DNA from: Casuarina equisetifolia
Taxonomy: Eukaryota > Streptophyta > Magnoliopsida > Fagales > Casuarinaceae
Direction of reading: 5' to 3'
DNA: 64,000 nucleotides
Assembly: GCA_028551475.1 (NCBI GenBank)
Contig: CM052356.1
Coordinates: 13,109,884 to 13,173,883, forward strand
The notes under the pieces were generated by a model. That model did not search any database. It saw only the letters and a program-made list of their open reading frames with translations, and had not been told where the DNA came from. The position numbers were made by a program, and so were the translations under genes. This document shows, one piece after another, positions 48,301-62,429 of this stretch (position 1 is its first letter; each line of letters starts with the position of its first letter).

Positions 48301-51300
48301 TTAGCATTATTTATCTATTGGTGATTTGTGCTTGAGGTCTCCTTGCTGCATTTTCTCTTGATATCTTCTATTTGTTTCACTTGTTCCTGACAGGATGAGT
48401 TGTTGCCGATGGTGCAATCTAAAAATTTGACGCTTTCTTTTTCATCGGAAAGCTCCATTGAGGAAGAATTGAAAAGAGAAAGTACTGCAGATGCCATTAC
48501 GATATTGGTGGGTTATTCTTTTCCCCTCTTGTAAAAAAGACTTTGTTGTTGAAGTAGCTTTATAATAATACTCACGTCAGTTGTAATGCAATACAGTATT
48601 GAATGTGTAGTCCTGTACATGGTCTATTTTTCTCATTAAACGTTGTTTTCTATAGAGTTTACAATTTCTTGCCCATATTTGCTGTCTTTGCTGCAGATAA
48701 GCTATCTTGTGATGTTTGCTTATATTTCTTTTACTTTGGGCGATACCCCTCGTTTATATTCTTTTTACACCTCATCCAAGGTATGTTCTCTTCTGTGGTT
48801 TCAATTCGATTCGATCCTATCCTATCTTGATGGATTTTCTACTAAATTATTGCTCTTTAGTCACATGACTGTCGGCTTTCTACTGGTGCAAACCTATTCA
48901 TTGCGAAGTTGATATTAATAATCATTGGACTCCAGGTATTGCTCGGTCTTTCTGGTGTAATGCTTGTTATGCTCTCTGTTCTTGGATCAGTTGGGTTTTT
49001 TAGTGCTATTGGCGTAAAATCTACTTTGATCATCATGGAAGTTATTCCATTTCTTGTTCTAGCTGTAAGTATCTTTCTCACTTATATCTTTCCATTCATG
49101 TGTTTCTCCTGCTGATCATGTGGTTCATTGATGTTGGTCCTTTTGTAATTATAAAAGAAGAATTTGGTTATCCTTACATTAGTTTATGACGATCAATCAA
49201 TGAATGGTCTGTTAATGGTGATGACCACACTGCTCCTGACCCCATTGTTTTGGTACACATTTTATCTTTTTCTGGCTGGTGTTTTGTCATATCAGGTTGG
49301 GGTGGATAATATGTGTATACTGGTGCATGCTGTTAAGCGGCAACCATTGGAGTTGCCTTTAGAAGGACGGATAAGTAATGCGCTTGTTGAAGTAGGGCCA
49401 TCAATAACCCTAGCCAGTATCTCAGAGGTTTTAGCTTTTGCGGTTGGAAGTTTTATTCCTATGCCAGCTTGCCGTGTGTTCTCCATGTTTGCAGGTTAAA
49501 ATTGTTCATCATCCCAATATTTACCTCTGAAATATCCTTACAGTTTTATTAGGTCATGATGTTTATCTTTGGCAAATTTTCAATTGCATTTGTGCATTCT
49601 TTTGCAGCACTGGCCGTACTTTTGGACTTTCTTCTGCAAGTTACCGCTTTTGTTGCTTTAATAGTTTTTGATTTTCTCCGAGCTGAGGATAAGAGGGTTG
49701 ATTGCTTTCCTTGTATAAAAGTTTCTTCGCCACATACAGACTCAGATAAAGGTGTCCTTTACTTTTATAGTTACTGATCATTTGATACATTATCATAACA
49801 CAGTTTTCATCCATTGTCCTCATTCCTTACATGATTGTAGATTACAATATAGTATGTTCATTTCATTTTTATTTTTTTATTTTACTTTTCCTTTTCTGTA
49901 TTTTAAATCTAATGAAGGCTTTCTTATGGAAGCTTAGGCATTGGTCAGCAAAAACCTGGACTATTGGTTCGCTATATGAAGGTAATTAACTTTTTCTTTA
50001 GATAAATTTTTTGTGGAAGTCATTTGGTTCTGCAAAAATAAGCAATATTGTCTAAATGATTAAAGTAAATTTTGACTTGCATGTACGGTTAGGATACAAT
50101 GATACACTAGAAAGATATAGTACTAAAGGTTTTGGAAAACGGACGTATTCAGTGGTACTTAAACAATGTGTCAATATCAGCATAAAAAAATCTATTCTGA
50201 ACTGATAATCATTGTCACTTGTGTGCTTATGTGGATGGCCTAAAACATTTTGCAACAACTCGCAATCTAAATGAGAATTTTGTTTTAACTGCTGAGACTA
50301 AAGAGGAGAGTTGAATGACTAAACTCCAACCCCCAACCATTATTCACTTATGGTAAAGATTCCTATAGCCTTGGGAATTTGTTCATAATAAATGTTTTCT
50401 TGTTTGTTTTTTGAAGAAAAATGGCTATTCCTGCATGGTAATTTTAATTTCTTTTCCCTGCTAACAAGTCTGTATTTTGTGTTTACCTAATTTCTAATGT
50501 AGTTGACTTTCGATTTGCATTCCAGGAAGTCCATGCACCCATCCTTAGTATTTGGGGAGTCAAGATAGTTGTCATAGCTGTCTTTCTTGGATGTGCACTG
50601 GCTAGCATTGTGAGTTGTTATAGCCCCCTTTTTTTTTCTTTATTCAAGTCTTCTGGCAATATTGGCAGTATAACTATTGTGCCTCCTATGCATCTCAGAT
50701 TAAAATCCTACTCTAATCTTCCAGGCATTATGCACTAGGATTGAACCTGGTTTAGAACAAAAAATTGTTCTTCCCCGAGATTCCTATCTTCAGGTTTAAC
50801 TACCTCACTTGATTACATATATGTTTTGAGCAGACCTATTTATTTGGTATGCTAAGGCTCCACTTCTATTTTTTACACAGGGGTACTTTAATAATGTTTC
50901 AGAGTATCTCAGAATTGGACCACCACTATATTTTGTTGTGAAGAACTATAACTACAGGTATCGTGGTATCATATGTTCTCTTTTTTCTTCAAGTTGATCT
51001 ACTTTGTAGCTCTTTTTTCGTTATTGTCATCATATTGGTGATTCTCTAGCTTCATGAAAAGAAGATATAATGAAGTGCCAGCTGCCAAGGAGCACTGATT
51101 CAATAATTAATCATGCCTATTTGTTTTTCTTTCAAAGCAATTTGATTTTAGTACCTCTATTTGCTGGTGTCTTCGTGATTCATCAATTCTGTGAGAGGAA
51201 GAAAAGGGAGGGGATGGGGGATCAACCTTGATTTTGACCATGCTTTTCACGAGGTTAAGATTACACTACTGATGTTACTTTCCTCTACAGCTCGGAATCA

Positions 51301-54300
51301 AGACATACAAACCAGTTATGTTCCATAAGCCAATGCGATTCAAACTCCCTTTTGAATGAGGTAAAACCTCCTTACTTTAATGTGGAAATTCTCAGTCTCT
51401 TTTCTTGCATCCAGCTTATTCAATTTTCAAAATTTCACCTGGTACACCTCATACTTCTGCACTGCGTGACACATAGGTTGTGCATTTTAAGGCTGTTTGA
51501 TTGGCGAGTGGGTCCTTATCATTACTTTGCATGCCTCCTTTATTTTACCCTTTTAATGCTTAACTCTGCAAGACATTAGATTTAAGGGTCTCTTCTAATT
51601 TTTCAGTTGCATGTTAGGGCTAAATTAACAGGGTAGCTCTAGTTTCTTCGAGGATTTAGATCTTCTCTATAATCAACAGGAAATTGTTTTTCCATTTGTT
51701 GCAAACATTGGGCCTGACTAGTGATGTTTAATGTGATTATCAAAATTCATACCTGATCTAGTTTCGGAAACAACTTCTGAAGGAAGGTTAGGTTATAACA
51801 TATATTCATTGGATAAAAGTACATTTTCGCAAAACATACTCAATGTTTCATTTTCGAAAATTAAATTCATCAACTTGCGAAATCCTTTCCAAAATTTGAT
51901 CTCATTGGAGCAGAAAAAAAAAAGAAAAAGAGGTGTTGACATTTCTAAAAAAGTGAGGGATAAGTTAGAAAAGGACTTTGCCCATTAACTTTCCAAAGTG
52001 AACAATATTCTGAGACATTACTAAATCTGATGATAAACAAGAGACATGAAACAAGAATTGTAATATGATTTCCTCATCCACTTATTTCTTTCAGTTTCTA
52101 TTGAGTATGTGAACTGATGGGGTAAAAAAATACACATTCGTAGCCTTTTCCTGAAACAAATACAACAAGATATCTTATTATAGTAGTTATTCTTGCGTTA
52201 TATTTAACAGTTGAAAATATATAGTACTTACTAATCATGGCTTAATTTATTTTTGTTTATCGTCTTCCTTACAGTCCATGCTAATAATTCTGTAGAAAAG
52301 ATTTGTATATTTTGCTCAGCATTTTACCGTTAGAAGTGTACTCTCCTTGATATGAATTTTTGTCTTTTTGCTTGTGTAGATTGCAAGAGCATCCTTATCC
52401 CCAGAATCGACTTACATTGCTAAGCCGGCTGCTTCATGGCTTGATGATTTTCTTGTGTGGATGTCTCCAGAAGCATTTGGGTGCTGTCGAAAGTTCACAA
52501 ATGGGAGTTACTGCCCCCCTGATGATCAGGTCATGATCCAATCATTCCTTAATTTTTGCATCTAAATTCCCCAACATCAATGTGGAATGCTGGTATTATG
52601 TTCTGCCTAAGTTGGTTCATTTTCACAATAAGGTTTGTAACATACTCAAATGTCCCTTTTTCTGGCTTGCTTAATTTAATGGCTGTTTTAGATCTGGAAT
52701 TGTGTGAAAAAGGTTTGAAAATTATGTAGTGGGCTTAGGTCAAAATTGATTCTCAAAACGGTAGAATCACTTCCAACTTTGAAACCAGGGATGACTTTTT
52801 TCTAACATTAAAAGGAAGGTCTCCAATTTTGAGTTTATAGTAGCAGAATTTCTCTTTTGTCCATTATCATGCTTAGCCATAAATGATCCTTATCATAATA
52901 AGAGTATAACAATGATCATTCAGTAACAATTATCACACTTTTCCTGTCAATTCTGGACTTAAATATCTCTATTTCAACTATTATGTGATGCCACTCCACA
53001 TGGTGAATTTACGAAAGTTTGTTCTTTTCCAGCCTCCTTGCTGTTCTCCCAGTGAAGGTAGTTGTGGCTTGGATGGAGTATGCAAAGACTGTACCACGGT
53101 AATTCAGACCATGTAGATAAATAAATATCTGCAGAACAAACCTTCCGTTTAGCTGCTGTGTAATATTACTCAATCTTCCTTGTCAAGCTGTAAACTGTCA
53201 TAGTTACTAACTAATTTGGACTTCTTCAGTGCTTCCGGCACTCAGATTTACAAAATAATCGTCCATCTACCATGCAATTTAAGGAGAAGCTTCCATGGTT
53301 CCTGGATGCTCTACCCTCTGCTGATTGTGCTAAAGGTGGCCATGGGGCTTACACTAGTAGCGTGGAACTGAAAGGTCAGGCAGATTGAACATTTCTTCTT
53401 GCAGGATTTATTCTTTCTATATAAATTAATTCCTGTAAATATGAACATTTAGTGATTTTCTAATTGAGCTTATAGTGCAAACTATGGTACTAAGTATATA
53501 TTAATCACTAATGATCAGGATATGAGAGTGGTCTTATTCAAGCATCATCATTCCGTACTTATCATACACCCCTCAACAAACAGGTAAAAAAAATTTCTTG
53601 ACAGTTGGACAGCTATCTGTAATTTTTCTTATCTTGACTTAAAGGGAATCCCCACTTTGGAATTCAGATTGACTATGTTAATTCCATGAGAGCTGCTCGA
53701 GATTTCAGTTCAAAGATTTCTGATTCTTTGAAGGTATTATTTCTGTGCAACCTCTCACATTTCTTTCAATGGTATATTGTTTCCGTTGGAAGTTTTTCTC
53801 TCCCACACAATTTTTTTTTTTTTAAATCAAGTTGGATGGTAATATTCTTGGGCCGCTGTTATTTTGAGTTTCTTAGCATATTGTTGATAATAAAGTGGTG
53901 ACATTGGCGGTCCCCCTTTACCATTACCGTAAAATGAGAGTATCATAATTGTTTAGCTCCCTTATCTCAAAACTAGAAAATAATTTTGACAGAATTTCTA
54001 TGTCCTTGTAATTATACAGCTGGAATCTGATTCTCTATCACTGTTTACTTTCTGACACACTGACATTTCCTCTATGCTGCAGATTGAAATCTTTCCATAT
54101 TCTGTGTTTTACATGTTTTTTGAGCAATACCTTGATATATGGAGGACAGCACTAATCAACCTTGCCATAGCTATTGGTCAGTGAACTTAAGAGCTCTCCC
54201 ACTGGAAGATTGACATGCATTAGTTGTTTTAGGATAGCATGAATCTGAGACATTTTTCTGTGACCTTTGTTCATGTGACAAAGCTCGGCATTCCAATTGT

Positions 54301-56790
54301 CCCAATTTTTTTATTCTTTTTCACGAAATACTTGGTTCCTTCTCTAGAAGTTTAGACTTGAGACTGCCTTCTGCAACATGATTGCCATAACAGCCACGTT
54401 CTTTCCTTGGAATTAAAATCCCTTGTGACCATGTGGCACTGACTTAGAGCAGTTTTAAGTTGAGATTGAGAAGAGAATGCCATTTAGTGATTATTGTTTT
54501 GGTACTTTGATTTTGTTTACAAAAAAATATGAAGGTCACTGAAACTTTTTCACTAATGTAGTATAAGACGGCATGGTTTGGCTCAGTTATTTTGCCTTCT
54601 TACAGTATTGATTAGAGTTCTTTGATCATGCAACAGGAGCTGTTTTTGTTGTTTGCCTAATTATCACGTGCAGGTTGGTATTAATACTTTTAATTTTATA
54701 TTTTGGCTAATTGACAGTAATGTGTTGTCTTTCTGAAATAACTGTAAGAACATGTTTCTCATCCTCTGCTTCTTCATTGTAGTTTTTGGAATTCAGCAAT
54801 TATTTTTCTGGTGTTGGCAATGATTGTCGTAGATCTCTTGGTAATTCTCTTCCCATATGGTAAACAATTTTTCTTTTTCACTTAGAATGATGATGTCGAT
54901 TATGCTTAATTAATTTATGATCGACCCAATTTGTTGATCTCAGGGTGTGATGGCGATTCTGAACATCCAATTGAATGCTGTCTCCGTTGTTAACCTTATC
55001 ATGTCTGTTGGCATTGCTGTTGAGTTTTGTGTGCATATGACACATGCTTTCTCGGTTAGTATCACTTTTTTTGGGCTGTATCCTCTGCTTGCAGAAGGCA
55101 CGTTGCTTCTTGGTGGACTTTCATATTATTATTCATTTCAGAAACTCAAACTTATCATATTATTCATTTGTTTCAGCTATAATTATAAGCTGCATTTTGT
55201 TGAACTCTTTTTCCTTTTTCCATATTTATCTTAGAAAGTCTCCCTGTAAAGGGCAGAGATTTATCATCTAACTTCATCTCATGGTTTTATTTGAGCTACC
55301 TAAAAATCATGCTTGATATGGTTACAGGTAGAGATGCAAGTAGGATAATGACCTAGATTGAGCTAAGTGGCATAAAAGGATCCATGTATATGCAATTTGT
55401 TGGTATTGCGACCCAGTTGAACTTTGATGTGGTGAAAATTTTTGTACCCTGAACAGTGAAAATGCAGTGTTCTGGGAAAAAAGTTGCTAACAAAGAGATT
55501 CAACCTTTTTAATGCTTTTCATGCTTTGGAAAAAGTTAATTTTTTACCTTGTGACATTCCTTTTGCTAGTGTGCTCTTACGCATTTCCCTTACAGGTAAG
55601 CAACGGAGATAAGGAACAACGCACTAAGGAGGCTTTGGGGACAATGGGGGCGTCTGTCTTTAGGTGCATACTTATTTTATAGCGCGAGAGCTAACATCTG
55701 GGTCCCTGAGAAATTGACATTACTTCTTGACCCATATATGTTATACTTTCTTAACTATAGTCGTAAACTTCAATATAGCTTCTAATTGCACGGACTAAAA
55801 CTCCTATTCTGTGGTTAACTTTTAGACCAGAGTTTATCAAATAATGAAATTTTTGATCCAACGTAAACTTGTGCTCTCATGGCCCTGCTGCAAAGTATGA
55901 GTCTTGTCCGAGTTACCTGTCAAAGTTTCAGCACAAAATTTTCCGCCAATTTGAAGCAATAATAAATTGTCATGCCTTTGTCATAATTTTGCAGTGGAAT
56001 CACGCTGACAAAGCTAGTTGGGGTGATTGTACTTTGTTTCTCAAGGACAGAAGTTTTTGTGGTATTAATCCCTCTCAATTTTGAATTCCATGGGCCAGTA
56101 GTTTCCAGTGTTCCTAATATCTTTCTCCGCTTATTTTTTGTAGGTTTATTACTTTCAAATGTACCTTGCATTGGTGCTTCTTGGTTTCTTCCATGGACTT
56201 GTATTCTTACCTGTAAGTCCATGAATTCTTCCCTCTCTACAATTCTGCAATATCTGTGTGAATTTCTGGTTTCCGTTTGTCTGTCCATGAAGGGTACTGG
56301 AAGCCTGAACAACCATGGACACCCTTACATACTGCTTAGCAATAGATGGACCAAAAACTTTGCTAAAAATAAATGTGTCAATAACAAAGTATATTGCATC
56401 ATTTTGGCCAGTTTGAGAAAAACTAAACCACAATCAAGGTAATGTATGTTGTAACTTGATGTTTGGCACCCGTGAGAGTACCTTTAGTTTTGCTTTTACA
56501 AAATTTGCGTTGAGTTTATGTGTTCCTTTAAACAAGAAGTTTACAGTCTTCATGAACCGGCTTATTTTTATCATCCAGTTTATACTTTTGAGGAGTCTTA
56601 GTTCCTGACAATTGAAGTAGATATTTCTTTCTTTACTTGATATGCCTTCCCAGAGAAATGTATATTGCAGAGGAACATCATGTTTTTCGTGGCTTTTATG
56701 TGGCAGGTATTTTTGAGCATATTTGGTCCACCTTCTAGATGCGTGCTTGTCGAGCAGGTGGAAGATCATCCATCTTCTTCATCACTGTAG
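39372..56790 (+). CDS. NPC1: Niemann-Pick C1-type sterol/lipid transporter, complete, 39 exons
   Basis: Integral membrane transporter of the NPC1 family (endomembrane sterol/sphingolipid handling). Exons: 39372-39428, 39817-39893, 40119-40218, 40512-40619, 41157-41273, 41519-41669, 42759-43006, 43161-43349, 44025-44101, 44221-44338, 45111-45194, 45752-45847, 45941-46042, 46529-46597, 47417-47512, 47589-47696, 48394-48507, 48697-48780, 48936-49064, 49296-49494, 49608-49751, 49938-49981, 50526-50609, 50725-50793, 50881-50957, 51291-51360, 52380-52529, 53033-53098, 53230-53374, 53519-53583, 53668-53733, 54083-54176, 54637-54673, 54783-54840, 54944-55054, 55596-55663, 55995-56061, 56144-56212, 56707-56790. 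All introns are GT-AG and all phases agree, giving 1296 residues, the usual plant length. Domains: signal peptide about 1-30; cysteine-rich N-terminal sterol-binding domain about 45-270 ([26 protein letters not shown]); TM near 288-309 and 385-405; sterol-sensing domain about 630-815 (VGVDNM at 709-714); cysteine-rich luminal loop about 960-1030; C-terminal RND-type membrane block about 1105-1275. The tail ends PSSSSL. Exon 1 and its donor (39429) are the least certain part. Confidence 0.93.
41764..42030 (+). other. Splice-flanked open segment inside NPC1 intron 6
   Basis: A 267-bp stretch in NPC1 intron 6 is open for 89 codons, from [20 protein letters not shown] through [10 protein letters not shown] and [16 protein letters not shown] to TCLK. 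It is bounded by a good acceptor (ATGCTGCAG, ending 41763) and a good donor (AAG then GTACTT at 42031), both in phase 0. The host intron is phase 1, so inclusion in NPC1 mRNA would reach a stop within six codons. The content looks like protein, but I do not recognise the family. It could be a captured exon of another gene or a cassette that causes mRNA decay. Confidence 0.4.
44156..44174 (+). repeat. GT microsatellite in NPC1 intron 9
   Basis: A GT run of about nine units ends 46 bp upstream of exon 10. Confidence 0.8.
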
Positions 56791-58532
56791 GAAGCCAAAT
56801 TTTTTTGTAGGTTAATTTTCCCTTTTATACTGAAATCGCCTGTATTCCTAGCGAGTGAGAATTTGGCTAGCTTCCAACATGTAGTATATAATGTTCTAGT
56901 GATCAGAAAAAAGAAGGTTAGGGAAAACAAATTCTTCTTTTCAGTAGTAATGTTGGTAACTTTCGTTTCGGATTCTAGTGTATCAAAATTGACTGAGCTT
57001 CCGAGCTTCCTTCTTGATGTACAGAAAAGAAGTTTCTGATGAGTTTGACCATAGAATATGGGAAATGAACATGGACATCAAGAGAATAAGATAAAAAGGT
57101 TTGAATTTCCTGAGTTGTGTGACGGACGTTTGTGCTCACTCGTTTTTGTTACATAATGCAGATATTGTTTCCAATTCTTTCTTATACAGATATTGTAATA
57201 TTCTTGGGTCAAAGTTTGGGTGATTCTACAACTATAAATTAAGTGGGTTTAATAGACAATCCACTTCCAATATGTTAAATTAAGTTGATGCACATCCCCC
57301 AATTCCTGAACTAATTAATATATCTCTGGAGATGTCAACTTTAAATGGAGTCTTTGTCATTTTTGTATTCAGGATCTTCTCCACTTGTCAAAGCGAAGTC
57401 TGATGATCTATCTTAGCAGGATCATAAAATAAGGCTTTCATGATTTGTGCTTCGAAAGGAGAGTGATTGCTTCGTGTTCAGCGTTGTTGTTCTTCGTTGG
57501 ACTGGATCTGAGAACTTTATAAAATGCCTCTTTAGCGCGACAACTAGAATCTTCCCTTTTTTAATTCTGTGGTGTAATCAAACTCGGAAGATCATTATTG
57601 TGACATCGTCTCTTATGCCACCCGATCAAGCGACTGTTTCTCTTCAGGAAATGACTTTGTGAAAGCTACACGCCATCGGCGTCAGCAACAGATTATCAAA
57701 AGCTAAAGCTAAAGCTAAAGAGCTTGCTAAAACCCAACGTAAATATATATGTATCATAGTTGCATGATTGAAAGCCTTGACGTAAGAGGGGAAACAAATG
57801 TCAAACAACTACAAGTTGCTGGGTGAACAACTTGCCAGGTCACGTTCAACAATTCATATACACAGACGAAATCTACGTCGTCATTCCACTTGACTAATCG
57901 AAAAATTGCAAATACCACTTGTGGATCCATCTGCGGCTTCTCTAAAAGGGACACAAATCTCACTGTCACTGCAATTCGACTAATATCCCCCTAAAATAAT
58001 ATACATACAGGAAGCAAAAACAAAAACACTAAGTTCTTTCGACAAGAAAAAGGATGTTGACTTTACAAACAACATTATTGAGGTGTTCTACAGAAATCCA
58101 GGCATATATTGCCTCGACTTCGAGACAAGACAAGACAAGACAAGACAAAGACAACTCCATTGAAGTATCACATCAAGAAGATTCGGGTAGCTGTTGTCGA
58201 CCAAGATTATTCTCACTGCTTCCAGAGAAGGCCTTCCTCCCCCCTCCCACGTCCCCACTTCTTTTCGCTGACTTGGTTCGGCAGTTCAGCTCCTTAATTA
58301 TGAAGCATTTCTAGTGAGCACCAATCCTGCCGGGGAGTTCATGCTCACAACTTACCATCCAAACCAGAAATTAATGGAAGGTCTACTTTGCATTTCACAA
58401 TGAAGTAGGGTTACTGCAGACCGGAGGGTTTTCATAAATGGTGATGAGATAACTGCCACTTTTGAACTCGAATCCTGACAAGCCTCATCAAGACTACTCG
58501 GGCTATTGTATAATTACAGAGCGCACTGCAGC
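56791..58532. other. Convergent intergenic region between NPC1 and NLP
   Basis: It holds the 3' UTRs of both genes and no other supported gene. Short tandem runs are AAAGCT x3 (57699-57716) and GACAA x5 (58124-58148). Open frames at 57447-57662 and 58054-58314 lack recognisable domains. Confidence 0.6.
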
Positions 58533-61500
58533 CTAAGACATCCCTGTTTGATAATGAGAAACTTGTAGGCAGAGTTTGATAGTTTGTCCCTGTGATGATC
58601 GGCCTACGTCAATACACTCCTCCAAATCGGCATCACATGTTAACAAGATCCATTCAGCATCATCATCCAAGTACTTCAGATCAAATCGATTTATGTCATC
58701 TATGTCAAATCTTCTGGCAATTTCGAGCAGTAAATCTGTGTATTTCCAATTGTTTTGCAGGCGAAAACGGACTTTCTCATCTCCATATGTGACCTTTACT
58801 CTCAGAGCATCCCCTTCTTGAGATAGTCGACCACTATCTTTCTTCAAGGGCAGAAGATTCTCGGCATTAGGATGCTCGCTAAGAGATTTATGGCTCCGGG
58901 ATCTAGCCAGGAGCTTTGGTCCCTGAATTGAGGCCTGCAGCTCTGCTTCACTTCTGATCCTCTTTAGCGCACCATCACCAATGTTTTCTCCAATCACTGG
59001 ATCGTCACAACCGGCAACGTTGAATGTAGAAGGATGTTGGTGCGTCCCACTAGAACAGCACTGACTTGAACTTGAACCCTGACTGCATGAAGAGGAGCGA
59101 GATTTTGATGCAGCAGCTTGAGGGCTTAAAATCCTACCCTCAAGCTGCATGCTCGACAGCTGAGGATGATCATTGAATTTTGAAGCTGAAAATAGGCTGC
59201 TTCCTTGAAAGTTAGGAGACGCTAGCTCCTGGAAATTTGTATAAACTGAGTCAATCTGAAAAGTCCCAGATGCACCCTGTACTGAGTCAATTACAACTTG
59301 AAGTTTCCGCAAGGAGTGACCTACTTTCTTGATTTTTCGAGATGGCCAACGTTTAATCCCATGTTGTCGGCAGATTCTTTTCAAAGTCGTAGGACAAACT
59401 GTAGGTAAAATAACAGTTAAAAATATCCACCTCAAGAGCCTGATGCAGGAAATCGTTAACATAAGTAAAAGCAAATCTTACAAAGCACACATGCAAAAAA
59501 CAATAAAAAAGTGTCATTATTCTCAAGATCTGCCAACCCAATAACAAATGTACTTAAGTTTTAAACTTTTAATTTTTTAATTTTTAATTTTATTTATTTA
59601 TTTATTTATTTTTTGTAGGGAATCGGGAGGGTGCTGTTGTTGAGGATTAGAAGACAACCAAGCAATAAAGTATCAAATTAAAATATGCCTTCAATTGCTA
59701 TGAAGTCTTACCTCCAATACTCTTTGCAGCATCTTTTAAACTACCAGCAAAATATTGCTTAAGAACTTCCAAAGTGATTGTTTTCTCTGCCTTGGTACGC
59801 CTTTTCTCCCCTGCTCTATTGATTGGGAAGCTACCCTCTTTGTATGCGGAACAACACTCACCAAACTCAGCATTTCTTAAGTTTCGTTCACGATTATGAC
59901 GCCAAAACTCTAAGGACTTCTCATTTGATGTCTCTTCTCTACTAGGTTTACCACTTACTGCAAATTTAGCTTCCTCCTTCAGCTCCTTGTCTGTTACAAC
60001 ACGCAAGCTCTGGCAAACTTGTTGTATAATAACAGACAACAAGCTAAGCATCTTCTTCTGTTCTTGATGATCCGTGCAATCCACAGGCAAGAAGAACTCC
60101 AGGACAAAATCAGCTGTGCCAGTGTGGATACTGCGCAGGTGTATCGCAACAGCAGCACACAATCCAAATACCTTTGCATGATGAGACAGAGGATAATCTG
60201 TCTTACCAGAGGATGTTATATCCTCCGAGAAGCATGGTTGATTGGTCCTAAATGCTCTCCCTACAATTCCTTGACCCTTCAACAAGTGATGCTCAGAGCA
60301 AGCCTCATGAAAACCCTGCAAGTTTGGGTCGGCTACAATGCACGCATGATCTACAGTTGAAACACAATCAAGGTAGTTTTCATCGGAGTGCCGGCATCCC
60401 TCTTTACCTTGTTGAATGCATGGAACCCAAGTTTGAGCTAACGGCAATCTATATGTTTCGCAGGCAGATTTTAAGACCTCTAGGATCTCAGGTAACGCAG
60501 TTTGGTATGCCTTGTTGAATGCCTGCTAAAAAAATTGTAACCACGACATTGAGAAAAAGAATCGAATAATTTTATCAGTGAAGTAACTTTGGAACAAAAT
60601 CCACTTACCTTTACATGATCAGTGCTCAAAGCATCAGTGCTCCTAAGATCAACAGCCTGCACAGTTACAAGTTGGCTCCAATCAGAAGAAAAACAGGATT
60701 AACTAATTCTGCCCAGCACCTTTATATTTCGTTATAAACAGGCTAATTATACAAGAGAAGCTAGTATCTATCAATGGTTCAAAAACATGGGCTATAATTA
60801 GTTTAAAGTGGGAATCAGAATTAAAATAAGGGAGGGTTTAGAAATGGAAAGCTGAAATAGAACAAACTAGGATAATTAGACACAAAATCAATGACTAGCA
60901 GCAAATTTCTCAGCTGAAGATAACAAACACAAGGCGAATCACCAATACTAATTACTGCCCACAAACTCGACCTTAGTAGCACCCAGAAATCCTTATTTAA
61001 TAAGTACAGCTTGACCAGGATCTTATTTGACTGCGTCATGCCAAATAAGATAATGGCAAATGTAAAGTTCTTCTTCTACATAGAGCTAAATTTGAAAAGT
61101 ATTAAGGTTTTCAGAGCAGTTTCATCCTAGTTTCACAGGGAGGTAGATTATATTTAATGTGAAGATGACAATGAGAAATTTTTCTTGTTCCAACTTGGAA
61201 AGTTTATCTACTTCTATCTTCAAAAGACGATGATAATTGGATAGATGTGATATAATTTTAGATGCAAAATTCAGAATAACATAGCTTATCCATCATCTTA
61301 GCGCCACAAAAGCAAAAGAAACCTTATACTTACTAAACACAATCAAATACCAGAGCAACGGTGAGCAAAGCAAGAAGTTAGATGATGATGGGACAACCAC
61401 GTTTACAATATCTCATAATGTTTTGACGTTGCTAGCAAGAACACTACAGTAATTTTACAGGTCTTTAGCCAGAAAGAAAGGGAGAAAACAGCAAAAGGAA

Positions 61501-62429
61501 GACAGAATTCAGAAATACATGCAAAGAATACGGACCTCAAGTGCCTTGCGAACACTTTCAACCTCCGAGCAATACTTGATGTGCCTCTTTGTCATCACAA
61601 CTTCAATAACGCCCAAGCAAGTGCTACTGCCTTTTTCAAAGATTGGAAGGGCAAGAGTTCCACAAATAGCATACTCTTGAGCATGATTAACTCTTGGGTA
61701 CTCATCACTTCTAAAGAATCGAACATCGGGCGTCCACTCAGGAACCTTATCCAAAAAAACCCGACCAGGCAATCCCACCAACTCCTTAGAATCTTTCTCG
61801 GCTGAGAATACAAAGTTCCCAGAAATGTCTCGGTATCTTGCCATCCTTGGACAGTCGGAACCAAGCAAGAAAGGTTGATTACTGGTTGTTAGAATGCGTC
61901 TACCCTCTCTATTGACAGGCAGCCATATCTGAATAAGAACATCTCTGTCTCTCGTGAATTCTCTAAAATGCCTGATTGCCTTCATCAATCTCTCCGTTAC
62001 GGAAGATGTAGAACCTGGGTTTCCCCTGGGTGCGATCCACCACCTCGTGCCTAGTTCAGAACCTTCAGTAACATTTTTTTCCGACATACTGTACCCGGCA
62101 AGAGAAAAAATTGGATTCTGTCCCCGCGATGGAGCATTGACCAAACTTCTTTCCTGGGATTCGTCAGGCGATTGTCTTTGTGCCTCAACTTGATTGTACT
62201 CTTGAGATAGGCTTTCGCTCCCGTTGCCATTAGCCTCTAAAGCAGACCATACAAGTGAAGGGTCTAAGAGGGCACCGGAAGTAGCGGGAATCTGATGAAG
62301 GAATTGAGATCCGTCGGTCGTTTCCAACCAGCATCCATCGAGAAAAATTTCATCCATGAAGTCCAAATCCATAGCCGTATCTGGCAGAGCACCCAGCATG
62401 GCGCCGGGTGATAAAACAACTTTTTCCAT
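58533..62429 (-). CDS. NLP: NIN-like protein, RWP-RK/PB1 transcription factor (NLP4/NLP5 type)
   Basis: Nitrate-response transcription factor. Four coding exons on the minus strand: 62429-61536, 60656-60609, 60522-59712 and 59398-58533, with consistent phases, giving 872 residues. The N terminus has [20 protein letters not shown] (20-39). The conserved GAF-like nitrate-sensing region follows (about 128-300), including RYRDIS with Ser203, which by alignment from memory corresponds to the kinase-target Ser205 of AtNLP7, and [21 protein letters not shown] cysteine/histidine-rich part continues through exon 3 ([20 protein letters not shown]). The RWP-RK DNA-binding domain is about 555-610 ([26 protein letters not shown] at 601-606) and is split by intron 3. 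A PB1 domain (about 783-865; [11 protein letters not shown], then the acidic [11 protein letters not shown]) mediates dimerisation. Wording of several blocks is closest to Arabidopsis NLP4/NLP5. It acts in the nucleus on nitrate-responsive elements, by family knowledge. Confidence 0.94.
60523..60528 (-). promoter_or_regulatory. NAGNAG tandem splice acceptor, NLP exon 3
   Basis: The minus strand reads TTTTTTTAGCAG then GCATTC. Either AG can be used: the first adds a CAG codon (Gln) before Ala, the second does not. Both keep frame, so two isoforms differing by one residue are expected. I used the second, which agrees with family proteins. Confidence 0.6.

Noticed and set aside
57447..57662. 71-codon frame between NPC1 and NLP
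   Set aside because: It lies in the 3' UTR zone and has no family match.
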